NCBI RefSeq assembly: GCF_905220565.1
Contig: NC_059417.1
Location: forward strand, 5,278,369 to 5,342,368
Direction: 5' to 3'
Length of the DNA: 64,000 nucleotides
Source of the DNA: Melitaea cinxia
Taxonomy: Eukaryota; Arthropoda; Insecta; Lepidoptera; Nymphalidae
The position numbers were made by a program, and so were the translations under genes. Below, in pieces: positions 26,375 to 40,000 of this stretch. A model generated the notes under the pieces. The model was not told the origin of the DNA. It worked only from the letters and a program-made list of their open reading frames with translations, and made no database searches. Within the stretch, counting starts at the first letter, position 1, and each line of letters starts with the position of its first letter.

Positions 26375-26386
26375 ATACAACATCAT

Positions 26387-27904
26387 AAAAACATAACATA
26401 AAAATATGCAAGAAGAAACCAAAATACGTTCAAAGAAAACAAAATAGTCTAATCGTAGCGTGATATTTTATCGCCTATAACATTGTTCAATAAACATACT
26501 TGCAAACGTAAAATGTCTGTTCAGAGCGCTCGTTGAGAGCGCTCAAAATACAAACAAAATATTTTACTTATTAGTGAAGATAATGAATTAAATAATTAAA
26601 TAAAGAATGATTGATCATATAAATAATTTACGTTCAGACGTACCCGTTATAATTTTATCACATTAAAGTAATTTGAACATCGCGTGCACCACAGATTACA
26701 TTGTTCAGGTGTCATTAGAATCTGTGTGTTATTTACCACTGAAAGATTGATACGATCATTCTCATTTTCTAATTTAAACGAGTAATAATGGATCTAAATT
26801 TGAGGTGTTTAAATCATAAATTATAAATAATTTTAAAATTATGTATAGTTTTCTTCTTTTGAATTAGTAACAGTCTTTTTACAAATTTGATTTTAAATAA
26901 TTTTTACTATGAGATTCATAAGCAACCCAGCCCGTGTACACTTATTAGATACTATCCATGCATTTCTTTCTCAATATTCAATATTCCAATCCAATATTCC
27001 CATATATGTACCTAACCCTGGACATTTATATTCACGTATTATGGAGTTCTAATAATTAAATAAACTCTATATATCTCTCTCTATATCTATCAAAATCTTG
27101 ATATACTATAAAAAATTATAAAATTAACTTTAATAAATTCATATAAAGGCTTAAGGTGTTTTATTATGTCTTTAGATAGAGGTAATATAATTTCGTAATA
27201 AAACATTCCTATTAATATTAATTATAAGCATAATTAACCATACGAAATGCCACACCGGGTCTCTAATACCCGATAATTCGACAGTTAATTTAGTAACACA
27301 ATAGTAAAATCTTTAATAGCCTTAATACAAAGAAACAGTGTTGATTCGATAATTACATTAATCATAAAGCTTGTTGATGTCAGAAGAACATATTACCATT
27401 GATTAATTCTTAATTCATAGATAAATGATGCATTGAAATTGTATGGTTAATATGTGTTGTACGGACAAAGTGGTGTGATTATTCTTTTTATCTTAATTAA
27501 GTTATACGAAAAAACGTGTTTTGCAAAACAAAAATTCTAACCTTTTAATGAGTAACACTCGTAACGTTGGGTTTTAAAGCTATTATATCATTGTTACAAT
27601 TTATAGAGCAAATTTCATTTCCATACAAATTGTTCATTATAATGAGAAACGTCGGTATTTCAATATAATTTCTGAGACTTATATGCGCCATCTCTCAGTG
27701 GCTTTTTCTTTATCAACATTAATATAGAATAATAGCTGTGCTCCGCAATTTCATCCGCGTTAATTTGAGTAAAAAGTATACTAAAATAATATATAGCCGT
27801 CCTCGATAAATTCACAAGTTTTTTTTTTTATTCGAAATAGTAGTTGCTATAAATATTATTATAGATTTAAGCATATTATTAAATAGTCGGTCTGTTGTGC
27901 CCAG
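26387..27904. other. Upstream of AP-2 exon A, nothing recognised
   Basis: AT-rich. Only a scrap of a dispersed repeat at 27,735-27,805 and a CT-rich patch at 27,069-27,090. Confidence 0.55.
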
Positions 27905-28048
27905 GAGCGCCTCGGCGGCGGCGGGCTCGGGCTCAGCGGCGGAGGGTTCCGCGGCGCGCAGCCCTCGCTCGCCGACTTCCAGCCGCCCTACTTCCCGCCG
28001 CCCTTCGCGCCGGCTGCCCACCCCGCCAGTCCGCATCACCAGCAACAG
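27905..28048 (+). CDS. TFAP2: AP-2 exon A: N-terminal region with PY-like motif
   Basis: 48 codons in phase 0 between acceptor CCCAG and donor CAG|GTAACA. It is Gly-rich, then carries ADFQPPYFPPPF, the hallmark of the AP-2 transactivation domain, and ends in a His/Gln run. GC content is far above the surrounding AT-rich DNA. An alternative acceptor three bases downstream (GAG) would only remove the first codon. There is no in-frame ATG upstream within the exon, so it is not the first coding exon. Confidence 0.93.
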
Positions 28049-31000
28049 GTAACATACTTATCTAAAAATTATGAAATTTGTGGTTATTTCAAATTGTTTT
28101 TGGAACGAAGTTCCTTACGGCAGGCTTGACATTTTGCTGGGCGAGCGAACTGAAAAAAAATGTGATACTAAAACCGTAAGAAAAATATATAACGGAAGTG
28201 ACGTAATATCAGTCACACGACTGTATAATATGACGTTTGTAAAACTAAAATACTTATAATTATTCTTATTTAATAATTAAACTAAAAAAAATTTAAACTA
28301 AAATACTTAAAATTATTCTTAATTTAATAGTAAACTTTTTTTTAAAATTATTTATGTAATTTTATACTGTTGAGAAAAATAAATAAAGCCATATGTTTTT
28401 TTATTTCACTTAATAGTTTGAATTATTATTATTATTATGTTTGATTTATTTTATTTTACGGTATTTGTTATTTTCTAAAATACTAAATTTCCTAAATACT
28501 TTTATGTAGTTAATTAAAAACCAATCAACAAAATTAAAAAAAAATCAAGAACTAGAAAATATGTTTAAAATCCAACATTTTTTTTTTTCAAATCGTTGCT
28601 TCTATACTATCCGAAAGAACTATATGTATTATTTCTATGTAATTTGTCAAAAAGTATTTAACTATATCAACCGGATGTTACCTATAGTTACACAGGCATT
28701 AAGTTGCTTACCGAAGGAACAGGCGACCGTATATGTATGTTTTAAGATTTATATTTATTTATTTAAACAGCTTTCATATTCTAATTTAAACAAATAATCC
28801 CTGAGCATAAGAAGAAAAAATATATATGGGTTGCAATAGACTCACCTTCGAAAAACTTAATCGTTCATTAAAAAAAATTGCAATCACATTAACATAAAGT
28901 TTTCCTATTTATATATTTATATTACAATGCACAAAAATCTTCGAAATATGAAAAAAAGACTTTTAAAAAAAGAATACTAATTGAGTTATTAAAACTTCCA
29001 CATGATTATAGAACTAACTATATTTATCCCATAGAGCCATGGCATGGAATACAGCGGCGGAGGCGGTGGCCCGGAGTACGCACAGCACTACGCGCCCCAG
29101 CAACTGCTACCACGACACCACGGCCATCACGAACCACACACCCACCTGCGTCACCATCGCGACCACCATGACGCATTACACTCTCACCACGTAAGTCAAC
29201 CTTCAATATTATAAGCGTGTTTATTGATAGTAATTTCTATTTTAAAAATAATATAAAATCTACAAGAATTCACACAATTTGATTGTACGCCCTTAACATG
29301 TTAAGAGAAAAATTATTGAAATAAATACATCTTGACTTCGTAATAACTATAGTAAAACAATTTATAGATTCACTATAAACATAAAAGAGGTAGTCCATTA
29401 TAGTCTAATATCCCAAGTAAAGTCAAGCTTTCACTCATCTGCTTACCGGATTAAAATTATATTTTATCGAATATAATATGTTTGTGATCATCTACTAATA
29501 TAGATCCTTTAAAAATATGGTCATGACTATTATTAATAAATGTTATAAAAATAATTTATCTATAAAATTTCATCACGTTGCATCACGTCACCTATTTTTA
29601 CATTATATGCGGTTAAAAATCATACAAATCTAGGACCATATATTTAGAGCGATTATTCCAATATATTTACTATTCGTATATTCATATAGTGACAAGCATG
29701 TTTGCTGTATGATATTTTAATAATTATTGTTCAACAAAACACACGTCTCGTAACGAATCGATCCACAACGGTCTTTTAAACTATTTGGCCGCTGCGTGCC
29801 TAGTACGAAATCTTGGCATTCTTGCAACCTTACCCTACATTATTACGTTATTAAAATAACCCTCCGAATCTAAATTATTATAAGATGTTGTATTTTACTT
29901 ACGCTTAACTTAAGTGTATTAAAACTGTTATTTGAAGTTACCCATTCATTCTACTAAGGTAACGAAAAGTTATGGCTATTTATGTATTTAATTTAATTTT
30001 AGCAACCTAAAAAAAATTAATGGTTTGATATCCATTCACAAAGCTATGCAGTACGAGCATTATTTGTACGAGAGAGTAATAAAAGCTATTACTGAACTCA
30101 CTACGAGTAGAATTGCAGTGTATAAATATAATAATTTTTATCAAACTATTATCAAAAATCTAATCAATTAGAAACCAACTGGAAAATATCCTACAATAAT
30201 ATACGAAAAACGCTTTAAAAGATTAACCCCTAATGTCCCGGAACTACCGGGACCTGTACAATAACTCCTGTAATATTGAACGAACCGTACTGTTACGATA
30301 TCATAATGTACTGTATACAGTGAGGAATTGAGGATACAAGCGAAAGGCATTTCTAAGCTATGTTCAATAATTGTGTCTGCTCGCAAACGAAAAAAGAACC
30401 GACTCCAATTACATCGACCAGTAATATGACGTGGGTAGAAGCTAAAATTGTCAAGTAAATACACATTACTAGAGATAGCTCAAAAATTACTTGTCAGATG
30501 TCGATTAAATTTAAATGAGTCCACATGACAAGCACTATCTTTCGATAAAAAAAGAATTATCCAGAGTCGATCGACCCAGTAAAAATTTCTGAAGTAACAC
30601 AAATAAGAAAATACAGTCGAATTGACAACCTCCCCCTTTTTTAAGTCTGTTATAAATCTACAATAATCTACAAACCTATATTGTGCTTAAACTACTGCTT
30701 CGGTTTGGTTGGTTTTTTGGCTATAATTTGCAATAATATAAAGTATGCCTGATTTCATTTATCATATCCACTCTTTAAGCTTTAATCTGAAGAGGTTGAA
30801 TGAATACAAGATTCCTTTAAATGTTTTTTTCTCAACTCATATCTTATTTAATTTGTTCATTTCTATTTTCTTCATTCACTACACGGTTGTCGCTAGCTAT
30901 CAGTCTCGTTTGTCATCAAATACCTGATAGTGATCGTTATGTACTCATAATCGAGAATAAACCAACCAATACACAGTATAGCAGCGTGGTGGATTAAGTT

Positions 31001-34000
31001 CCGACCCTTCTACTAAATGGAGAAAGAAGCTTATGCCCAGCAGTGGGATATTACAGACTGAATCAATCAATCAATCTACACGGTTGACGTACTAGGAGAT
31101 CATGATGTAGAATAATCCACTTTAAACGGGTTAATTCCAAAACGTTGATATTTGTATATTGTTCGCAGTTATCCCACGGTGGCTTCAGCTACGGCGGAGG
31201 TGACCGGCGGGCGGAGTACGGAGCACGGGAGCAGCATGAACTGGCATTACATCACGCGCTGCACTCAACAGACGAAACACAGGTTTGAATTTGTGTTGTG
31301 AACCGTATTAGAAATAAACCTAAAAAGTTCTAATTTGTAAAATGACGATTCGAAAGTGCTCTTGGAGCCTATTTGAATAAAGCTATTTTTGATTTTGATT
31401 TTGACGACTCTTTCGTTAAAGGCTTTTTGAAGCTTCGAATATACTTTTCAAATTAAATGTCCTCATCTGAAGCCAATTGAAGGCACAGAATAATTATCTC
31501 ATATAAATACTCATATAAGACGGTACATCATTTTGCTCATACTCTGGAGCTACACTGAGGAAATACTTAGCTCAACCTCAGAGAATATTACAGTCAAAGC
31601 TACCGAGGTTAAAAGGATAAAACTAGGAAATAATAAAAATATAAATAAGTCATGTTGTACGGTTTTATAGTAAAAGTGTAAAGCAAACAAATACCTTAAT
31701 GATATCTAATAAGAATATTTATGACGAAATAGACTTAGAGTTGATTTAAATTTTAACTACCCTCAAAACGCACATCAGTAAAACGCATCTGAATTTTATT
31801 TAAAATGTTTTTTTTTGTATATAATTATAGAATCTCAATATTTTCACAACGCTTAAATTTTTTTTCCGTCCGATATTAAACACCGACAAATATGTCTGTC
31901 GGCCAATAGGAATTTAATAGTCAATAAATTAAAACCCTCCCTCGGACGCGATCCGTACTTTTTCGTGATATTTTTTTTCAATATTGATATTGAGTTGATA
32001 ACATTCCGCCATATTGAAAATGTGTTTTTTTTTTCAGAACACAGGCATGGACGACACTACTGGCTTTATGACAGATCTTCCGTTATTAAAAAGTAAGTTT
32101 GCATTATCTAAAGTCGTTTGTCTTAGTATTCGGGGATAGTTTTATTTTTTATTAATTTAAATACTTGGAAGAAAAGTGTAAATTCTATATTAATTGCTAA
32201 AAGTAAGTTCAATATTTATACTAAGAAACTTTTCGGTTGCACAGATAAGATCAAACATTTTAAATATAATAACCACCCGATACATAACATCCAAAAGAGT
32301 TAAGCAAAAGCTTTGTGCTCCTTTTTACGGAAATTGCACAGACGGAGGGGTGTGCAATTTTGCAAACTTATAGTTTACGTAGAGTAGGAGTGCAGGATGC
32401 TTATTTTTTTTTAATTATGCATATAAATATATTAAATAAAAAAAAAAACATTACACACTACCATGTATTTGATACACACACGCATAATTATCTCTTTTGC
32501 TGATTATCAACGTCTGTAGTCATATTGTAAAATTTAAAAAAGGTTCTTTATTTTTATAATTTTTGGCTTTCTTTAATTTAAATTTTTAAATATGGTCGAA
32601 TTTCGACCTCCGGGTGACCACTACTCCAAATAAATAGTAATCAAAGATCAAATAATTTATAATAGCAATTGCGATCTCATCAAATCTGAATTACTTTTTC
32701 TAAATTCCTTGTTCAAAATAAAAATAAAAACGGCCAGTACAGACTGCCTACTGTGTGCAAAACGTCTTTATATATATCACAAAGACACAATCAAACTATA
32801 CAACGAGTTATTAACTTATTTCCTCATAGATGACCTCTTTGATAAGTGATAATTAGCCATCATACACTTATCGCATATGTGTATCGATTTTTCATCGACA
32901 TAAAAAAATTTATCTCATTCGTCTGAATAAATCGATTCAGAGAAATAAAAGTGTCGATCAATCAGTCGATATTTAAATAGCGTAAGTCGGATACGGAAAT
33001 GACTTGTTAAGATAGCAGTTTAGATTCTTTTTTAATGATAGATAGAAACTATTTTGTGTGTTTTATAAACTAATAGATGTTAATGATTAAATGGCACATA
33101 CCAAAAGTTAATTATAATTAAACAGCAAGTATCAAAGCAAAAATTTACATTTTAAATAAACGGTACTTAAATTTATTTTATACTTCGCAACAATATTATT
33201 CTAGTAAAATTATGTTTTATCGCAAGCGAAAAAAAACCGTCTTCAATTACATCGACAAGTAATACAACGTAGCTAGACGAAAACATAGTCGAGTAAATAC
33301 GCGTTATCAAAGATTACTCAAAAAGCTGTAATCAGATCTCGTTAAAATTTAAATGTAACCACATGATAAAAATCAGCTTTCGATTAAATTAAAAATTATC
33401 AAAATCTGTACACTCAGTAAAAAGTTATGCGAAATAATAAAATGTAGGTCGGCGAAAAAATAGTCAAGTAAAGACGCATTATTAGATATAACTCGAAAAG
33501 CAGTTGTTAGATCTCAAATAAATTTAAATGGGACCAAATAATACGCACCACCTTTCGATTATTATTTTTTTTATCGAAATCGGTCAATCCAGTCAAAAGT
33601 TCTGAAGTAACATACATTAAAAAAATACAATCGAATTGAGAACTTCCTCCTTTTTTGGAAGTCGGCTAAAAACGTTTTTGGATGAACAGTAACTGGCTGC
33701 TAATAACTTATAAAAAAAATTATTCGTGCTAATTTTCTTTTCGAAAGCGCAGTGTCGGCCAACCAGCATGATGCAGTACTAATGATATAGTAATGTTTAT
33801 TGTATTAGGGTTACCATAGAGAAATATTGTAATGGTAATGGATTTCACGCTGAGCACATGTTTGGGGCGTGGCGTTAATTGTTACGAGTGCCATTGTTGA
33901 TAGTTGACACGGGGAATTTTAAACACCCGTATTCTTAGTATTTCTTTTTTTTTAATAGTGGCAACTTTCACGTGTTGTGTGAAAAAAGTTTTTATATTTC

Positions 34001-37000
34001 GTGTTACAAGCGTAATTAGGAACGAAATTCTGCATCATTGGATTTAAATGAGTCATTTAATAGACTTAAGAAGTTAAAGACTACGAGAGCAATAGTTTTG
34101 CACTAAGTTTTACACTATAAATTATTAAATTAATATTGACACTGATATGTAAACTATGTAATAAAAAAATGAAAAAAAAAACGTGTTGCATAGCTAGATA
34201 TCAGATCCATGCGTACCTTTAACTTCAGATATAAATATTATTATTTATTTTAATCTTAATTAGGAAGCTAAAACGAAACACGTTCCTCAAAAGGTGGCAA
34301 ATGTATAAGTAATTTCAACATTTGCTATGTGGCTAAAGTTGTCTATCAATTTTTTATTTATTTACGCAAAACTAAAAAAACTATCTTGTACCTAAACCAA
34401 TGCTTCTATTTCACTATTTTTTTTTTGTATGCTACAACAAGGAATATTTATATTTCCTTTTTTCTCAGCAATGAAAGGTCGAGATGGTTTAGGAGGCACG
34501 GGAACTTGTGCTCCAAACGACGTGTTCTGCTCAGTTCCCGGACGCCTATCCCTGCTGTCGTCCACCAGCAAGTACAAGGTGACTGTGGCTGAGGTCCAGA
34601 GGAGGCTCTCACCTCCAGAGTGCTTGAACGCATCTTTATTGGGAGGAGTTTTGAGGAGGTTAGTTGATGTTATTGATTTTAATATATATAAATACTAATT
34701 CAATCTGTGGTCAAGCGTTGAAATAAAAATTGTAGGTCTATGTTTATTTATTAAAAACGTAAAGTAAGTCGTGTAAAGTTATTAAAAAATGAACATGTAT
34801 TTTTATTAACTATTACAAATTCGAAAGTTACGTTTATTTCCTGTAATCTATTCCAAAACTATAAAATTATATATATTTAATTTAAATGTTGGGATAAATA
34901 GTAGCGTATGTTTTATTCGCGGTGGTGAACTCGGCCCAGCACACCCTCGAGGTGTGCCCGAGATGGGCGGCGCTGCGTCGCGATCTGACGACAGTCCTCG
35001 GAGGGGACTTGTCACTGCCGAGCGTTATCACCGCGATGCTCGGCGACGACGAGTCCTGGAAGGCGATGGTCTCCTTCTGCGAGACAGTAATATCCCAGAA
35101 GGAGAATGACGAGCGGATGAGGGAGGAGGCCACCGACGAAGCCTCCGTTGGCAGGCGACGAACGGGGCTGCGTAGGAGGCGCTACTTAATGCGTCTCCAG
35201 TAACGCCCTTGTGCCCGTGTCGGGCCGGGATGGTAACCCGGTCCTGCTAGACACGGCGTCGTCGGGATTGTTCAGAGGTGAGCCGGACAGTTCCCGTGGA
35301 GAATTCTGGTCTTTTCGCCGAGGCCAGCCTGTCGCTGAAGGGATCCTGTTGCCTGCAGATCCGGGACCCTCCAATTAAAGCGGCTGAAGGCTCCCGCAGG
35401 GGTTTTGGTCGGTATTGCACCCCCAAGTGCTGAAGCCGACATACGGTCTAAGAATGCCTCCCCGGGCACCCTGGATATCACCCGTAAATAGCATCCCCTG
35501 CGATACCAAAAAAACGTTTTATTCTAGACCTCCAGTTCAGCATCAGCATCTACGTACCATGTCAAACATACATACATACATACATCCATCCTCACAAACT
35601 TTCGCATTTATAGTATTTGTAGGATAATAACACCGTTGTGGTAAGCTTGAAAAAGAACCGACCTTTATGAAAGTAATGATTACTTACTCTTACTTGTTAC
35701 ACTTTTTCATCTGTAACCAGTATTTGAAGAACGCTGTAGCGGTCTGTGGTCTGCTATTAAAAACTCCATGCTATGTTACAGCCAATATTATCATAATTTA
35801 TTATTATTCTTATTTTATACTTTATTGTATACCACAAATATATTACAAACAAAGCATAAAGATAGTTATAGACAGTGAAGTGCATTGGGCGAACTTATGG
35901 CTAATTAACCATTTCTTCCAGACAACCCAGAAATAAAAAGCAAACTTATTATCTAAATTGGGTAGGTGGTGTAGATGTATAAAAAAATTACATACACATG
36001 TCTACATTCTAATACTTATAATAAAATAAAGAAAATAAAATAATTTAATTTTTATATTATGACAGAAAAAAATGTATGATATTCGTTCTTATCTTTAAAA
36101 CAAGGAAATACAGTTTTACAGATTAAAATTTTATTATTTTATTTTTTTATAATTAAAATAATCAAGAACAATATGTAATTTCAAATAATTAATAGCCAAT
36201 TAGATTAAAAAAACTAGATTGTAAATAACCAATAAAATTATTATTAAAATTTCAAAATAGGGGTAGATATTTTCTATTGTATATTCAATAAAAATGTAAG
36301 TTTGAATTGTTCATTTTTTGTCCTCTGGTATTATTGTTGTCTGTATTTTGATAAAAAATGACAAACAACAAAAATTACGGTTTTACTAAACAATTTTTTC
36401 TATAACCGTAGCAAATTTTTTTTTATTGAAAAATATTAATAATACCAACGTATAAAAACATATTAACTACAATTACCTACATATTCACTTAATTATTTTT
36501 ATTTCGATTGCTTTTAGTTCGTGTTTTAATTTAACAAGCAAATACCAATTTAGTGAGTTGGTATATTTAATTGAAATTAAGCAGAGAAAGTTATTAAGAA
36601 ATTATTTTCGCTTAGATGTAATGTTAGTCTATTTAATAGATTTTGATATAGAATAAGGCTGAAAATAATAAATTAATTTAAAAAAATCGATACATAAACA
36701 TATGGATGAATAGCTTTCAACTGAGACAAAAAAAAATACGTATCGGTACCCTATTCACACTGACATTTAACAAGAGTGTAAACTTAACGATGATTTTCTT
36801 TATACTTTAATATGAGTATAATACCAAACGCAGAAAACGTAAACGTATACTGATAGTATATTGATACTACGGTTTAACGGATTTTAATTTTCGAATCATT
36901 ATATTTGATTTGATTCTTCCATTTGTACATACAAACAGAATAATATATCCACTGTAAGATTCATACAATACTAGTAGACTCGACAAGCTTTCATTAATCA

Positions 37001-40000
37001 TTTATAAAGATTATAAAGTTACTTTGTATTTGAGGTTACGCGAAGAATGTTAATACATACATACAAAAAGTCATTCATTCATACATTTATGACATTAGTT
37101 TTGATTGTGATATCGAAACTTTCGTATCTGACTAATGAAGCGAGGGATATTGATGGATAGTTACTGTAATATAAGACGATACACAGTCTGAGCGTTTAAA
37201 AGTATTGCGGCGTCGATGCGATCTCACTAGAAGCAGCCTTGGTACGAAATTCTGAATCTTATTAGAGGCCTAATATGTTTTCAAGGCAAGGTCTCTATAT
37301 ATATATGAAACAAACGTACTTATATGCATGCCTATTGATAAGCATACTGCATTAGTAATGTACAGGGTTTCCAATAGAGCGCGCATATTGCACCATCATT
37401 TTTGCGGGGTAGAAAGCCTACAGGTGGGCTTACTACCGTTGAGTGAGCACGCACATGGAGTTTTAGTCACAGTACTTCGATAGAGATCGCGCATGTTACG
37501 AGAACTATCATTCATACATTGTTAGTAGGTGATTTTTTATTTTTTTATTTTTTTATTTTTTTATTTTTTCAAAATGGACTACGGTGTATCAGTGAAGCTC
37601 CGAGTGGTAATTTAATCGAAATATGGTTAAAGTGTTTTGAAGATACTAGTTCAATGTTTAAACCACAAACAAAAGGTCGTCCTAGAACATCTAGAACCCA
37701 AGACAATATTGACAGAATTATGCAGTGTGTACGAAAATATTCACGATTGCCTACTCGCAACTTGCTGTGTGGTTACGGCAGTAAAAATATAGCCGCCCCT
37801 TCTCTTCTCGTGGGTCTCGTAGGAGGCGACTAAGGGATAATACAGTTCCACTACCACCTTGGAACTCAAAAAGCCGACCGATGGCGAGATAACCATCCAA
37901 CTGCTGGCTTTGAAATACATAGGCCGAAGACTAGCAGCAGCGTGTTTGGTGCGACAAAGCCAGCTCTGCGGTCACCAACCCGCCTGCCCAGCGTTGTGAC
38001 TATGGGCAACACACATGAGTTCACGCCATTTTTGCGCGAACTTGTTGAGGTCTATGTCCAGCAGTGGACTGTATTAGGCTGAAGTGATGAAGTGATTAAT
38101 TTTATTGCAAAAATACCATATACCTAATGTAGTTTTACTATAAGTAATCCGTCTCCTACATGGAGAGAGAAGCCTACGCTCAGCAATGCGATATCACAGG
38201 CTGAATCAATCGATAGGTACGATATATGTAAAAACATAGAAACGCGTAGTCTGTAGATACCCTTATATCGTAGTATAAGATATATTAATTTTCAATCAGT
38301 TAATATTAGATTCGGATAATTGAACACGAATTAATCGCATTCGGTTGTTTAATTATTACTTTTTTATATAAACTAATGTATTTATTTTAATTCATAAAAG
38401 TTTAAGGTAAACAAATAAACTGCCCAATTAGGCAAGCAATAAAGAATACTATAAACCTTAAAAATAACTTTAGAATATTGTTCTATATTTAGATATATTT
38501 TGGGCTGTAAAATGTGTGTATAAAAAATGTTTAAATTTAAAAGTCTTTATAAAAACATTTGCTTCAAATTATCAACTAAAGTAAAACAATAACTTAAACT
38601 ACGAGCTATTAGTCACTGTGGACCTGTTTTCCAAATTGCTGAATAAGTTAATTATATAGTATCTAAATTTCTGATAGAATTAACAAGCAGGAGGTAAAAC
38701 GGGTAAAACATGCCATTATGATCTGTTTCGCCTGAACTAATACACTAAAACTTTTGGCCTTTCAAACGTAAAGTATACTTATTAAAAACATTACTTACAA
38801 AGTATTTATCAGACCTCGATTAACTTTAAATGAGATCACATGACAAGCACCACTTTTCGATTAAATAAAGAATCATCGAAATCGGTCCACCTAGTAAAAA
38901 GTACTAAGGTAACATACATAAAAAAGACAGTCGAAAATGAGAACCTCTTCCTTTTTTGGAAGTCGGTTAAAAAGGACCATTTATTTCTCTGCCCGAGATT
39001 TCTGCACTTTAGGACTATGCAGCGGTTTCTAGATTCTTCATCATCAATTTGGGATTCTTATTGTCCCAGTAACGACATTTTTTACGGTTTTCGAACCCAT
39101 TGATATGGAAAGGGGCCTTTATCAGAGAAAAGGCTGTTGGCAAAATAGGGTAATCGATTAAGCATTTCATTAGCAAATGCCTTTTTCTGAAATCACACTC
39201 TTTCAATTATTGTGCTAATTGTAGCTTGAATGGATGCATTTTAAGATCTTAGTTTTAAATTCTTTGCAAGCTTCGTCGCGATAAGTGTAAGACAGACGAT
39301 CTCTTGCGAATAGGCATTATAAGAACTCGAGGAGGATCTGAATTATAGGATTTGTAACAGCGTGTAAATATCCCACTGCCGGGCCCTACCTACCACGAAT
39401 AAGCCGAACCATCTTCATCCTGATGATGCTGATGATCACGATGTATTTGAAACCAATCATAAATATCAGACAGTCTTATATGTACGTTAAAAAGGTTTAA
39501 TAGGACATAATTAAAAAGAAAGGAAACGGCTAAGAGACATACTCGTATTTAGTACATACAGACGTTCTCCGTTCCCAGCTAACACGAAAAAATTAGAATT
39601 CAGATCAACCTATTCACATACACCTATCACATGATACATATTAAGTACCCATAATTTAGTTTACGGTACTCGATAGTCGATACCTATAGTTATTATCGTA
39701 AAAATCAAAGAATGATTGATAATAATTAATCTCATCGAACGTATACATTTCTCAATCACTAGTTTCCAATATGTCGATTCATCCGATTTAGTTTTCCATT
39801 GATTCCAAATTCTAAATCATTGTTTGACTCGTTAGCCGCGCGTGAGTTTCGTTTCTTTTGTTCGTGGTTAAGCGAACGTGTGAAAATATTTGTTGAATAA
39901 AACCATAGACTACAGAGATGATATTTAAGATTATTTTTGCATTGGTCGTAAATGATTAAATCATCGATTGTTTGATGGATGTTTGATTTCTTTGTAATCT

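Noticed and set aside
26521..26550. Inverted AGCGCTC pair
   Set aside because: Short palindromic word with no flanking element ends or duplication.
29024..29206. Antisense frame over AP-2 exon B
   Set aside because: Mirror of a His/Gly-rich coding exon with clear splice sites on the + strand.
30234..30254. Short GC hairpin (GTCCCGG/CCGGGAC)
   Set aside because: 7-bp stem is within chance expectation for a window of this size and has no context.
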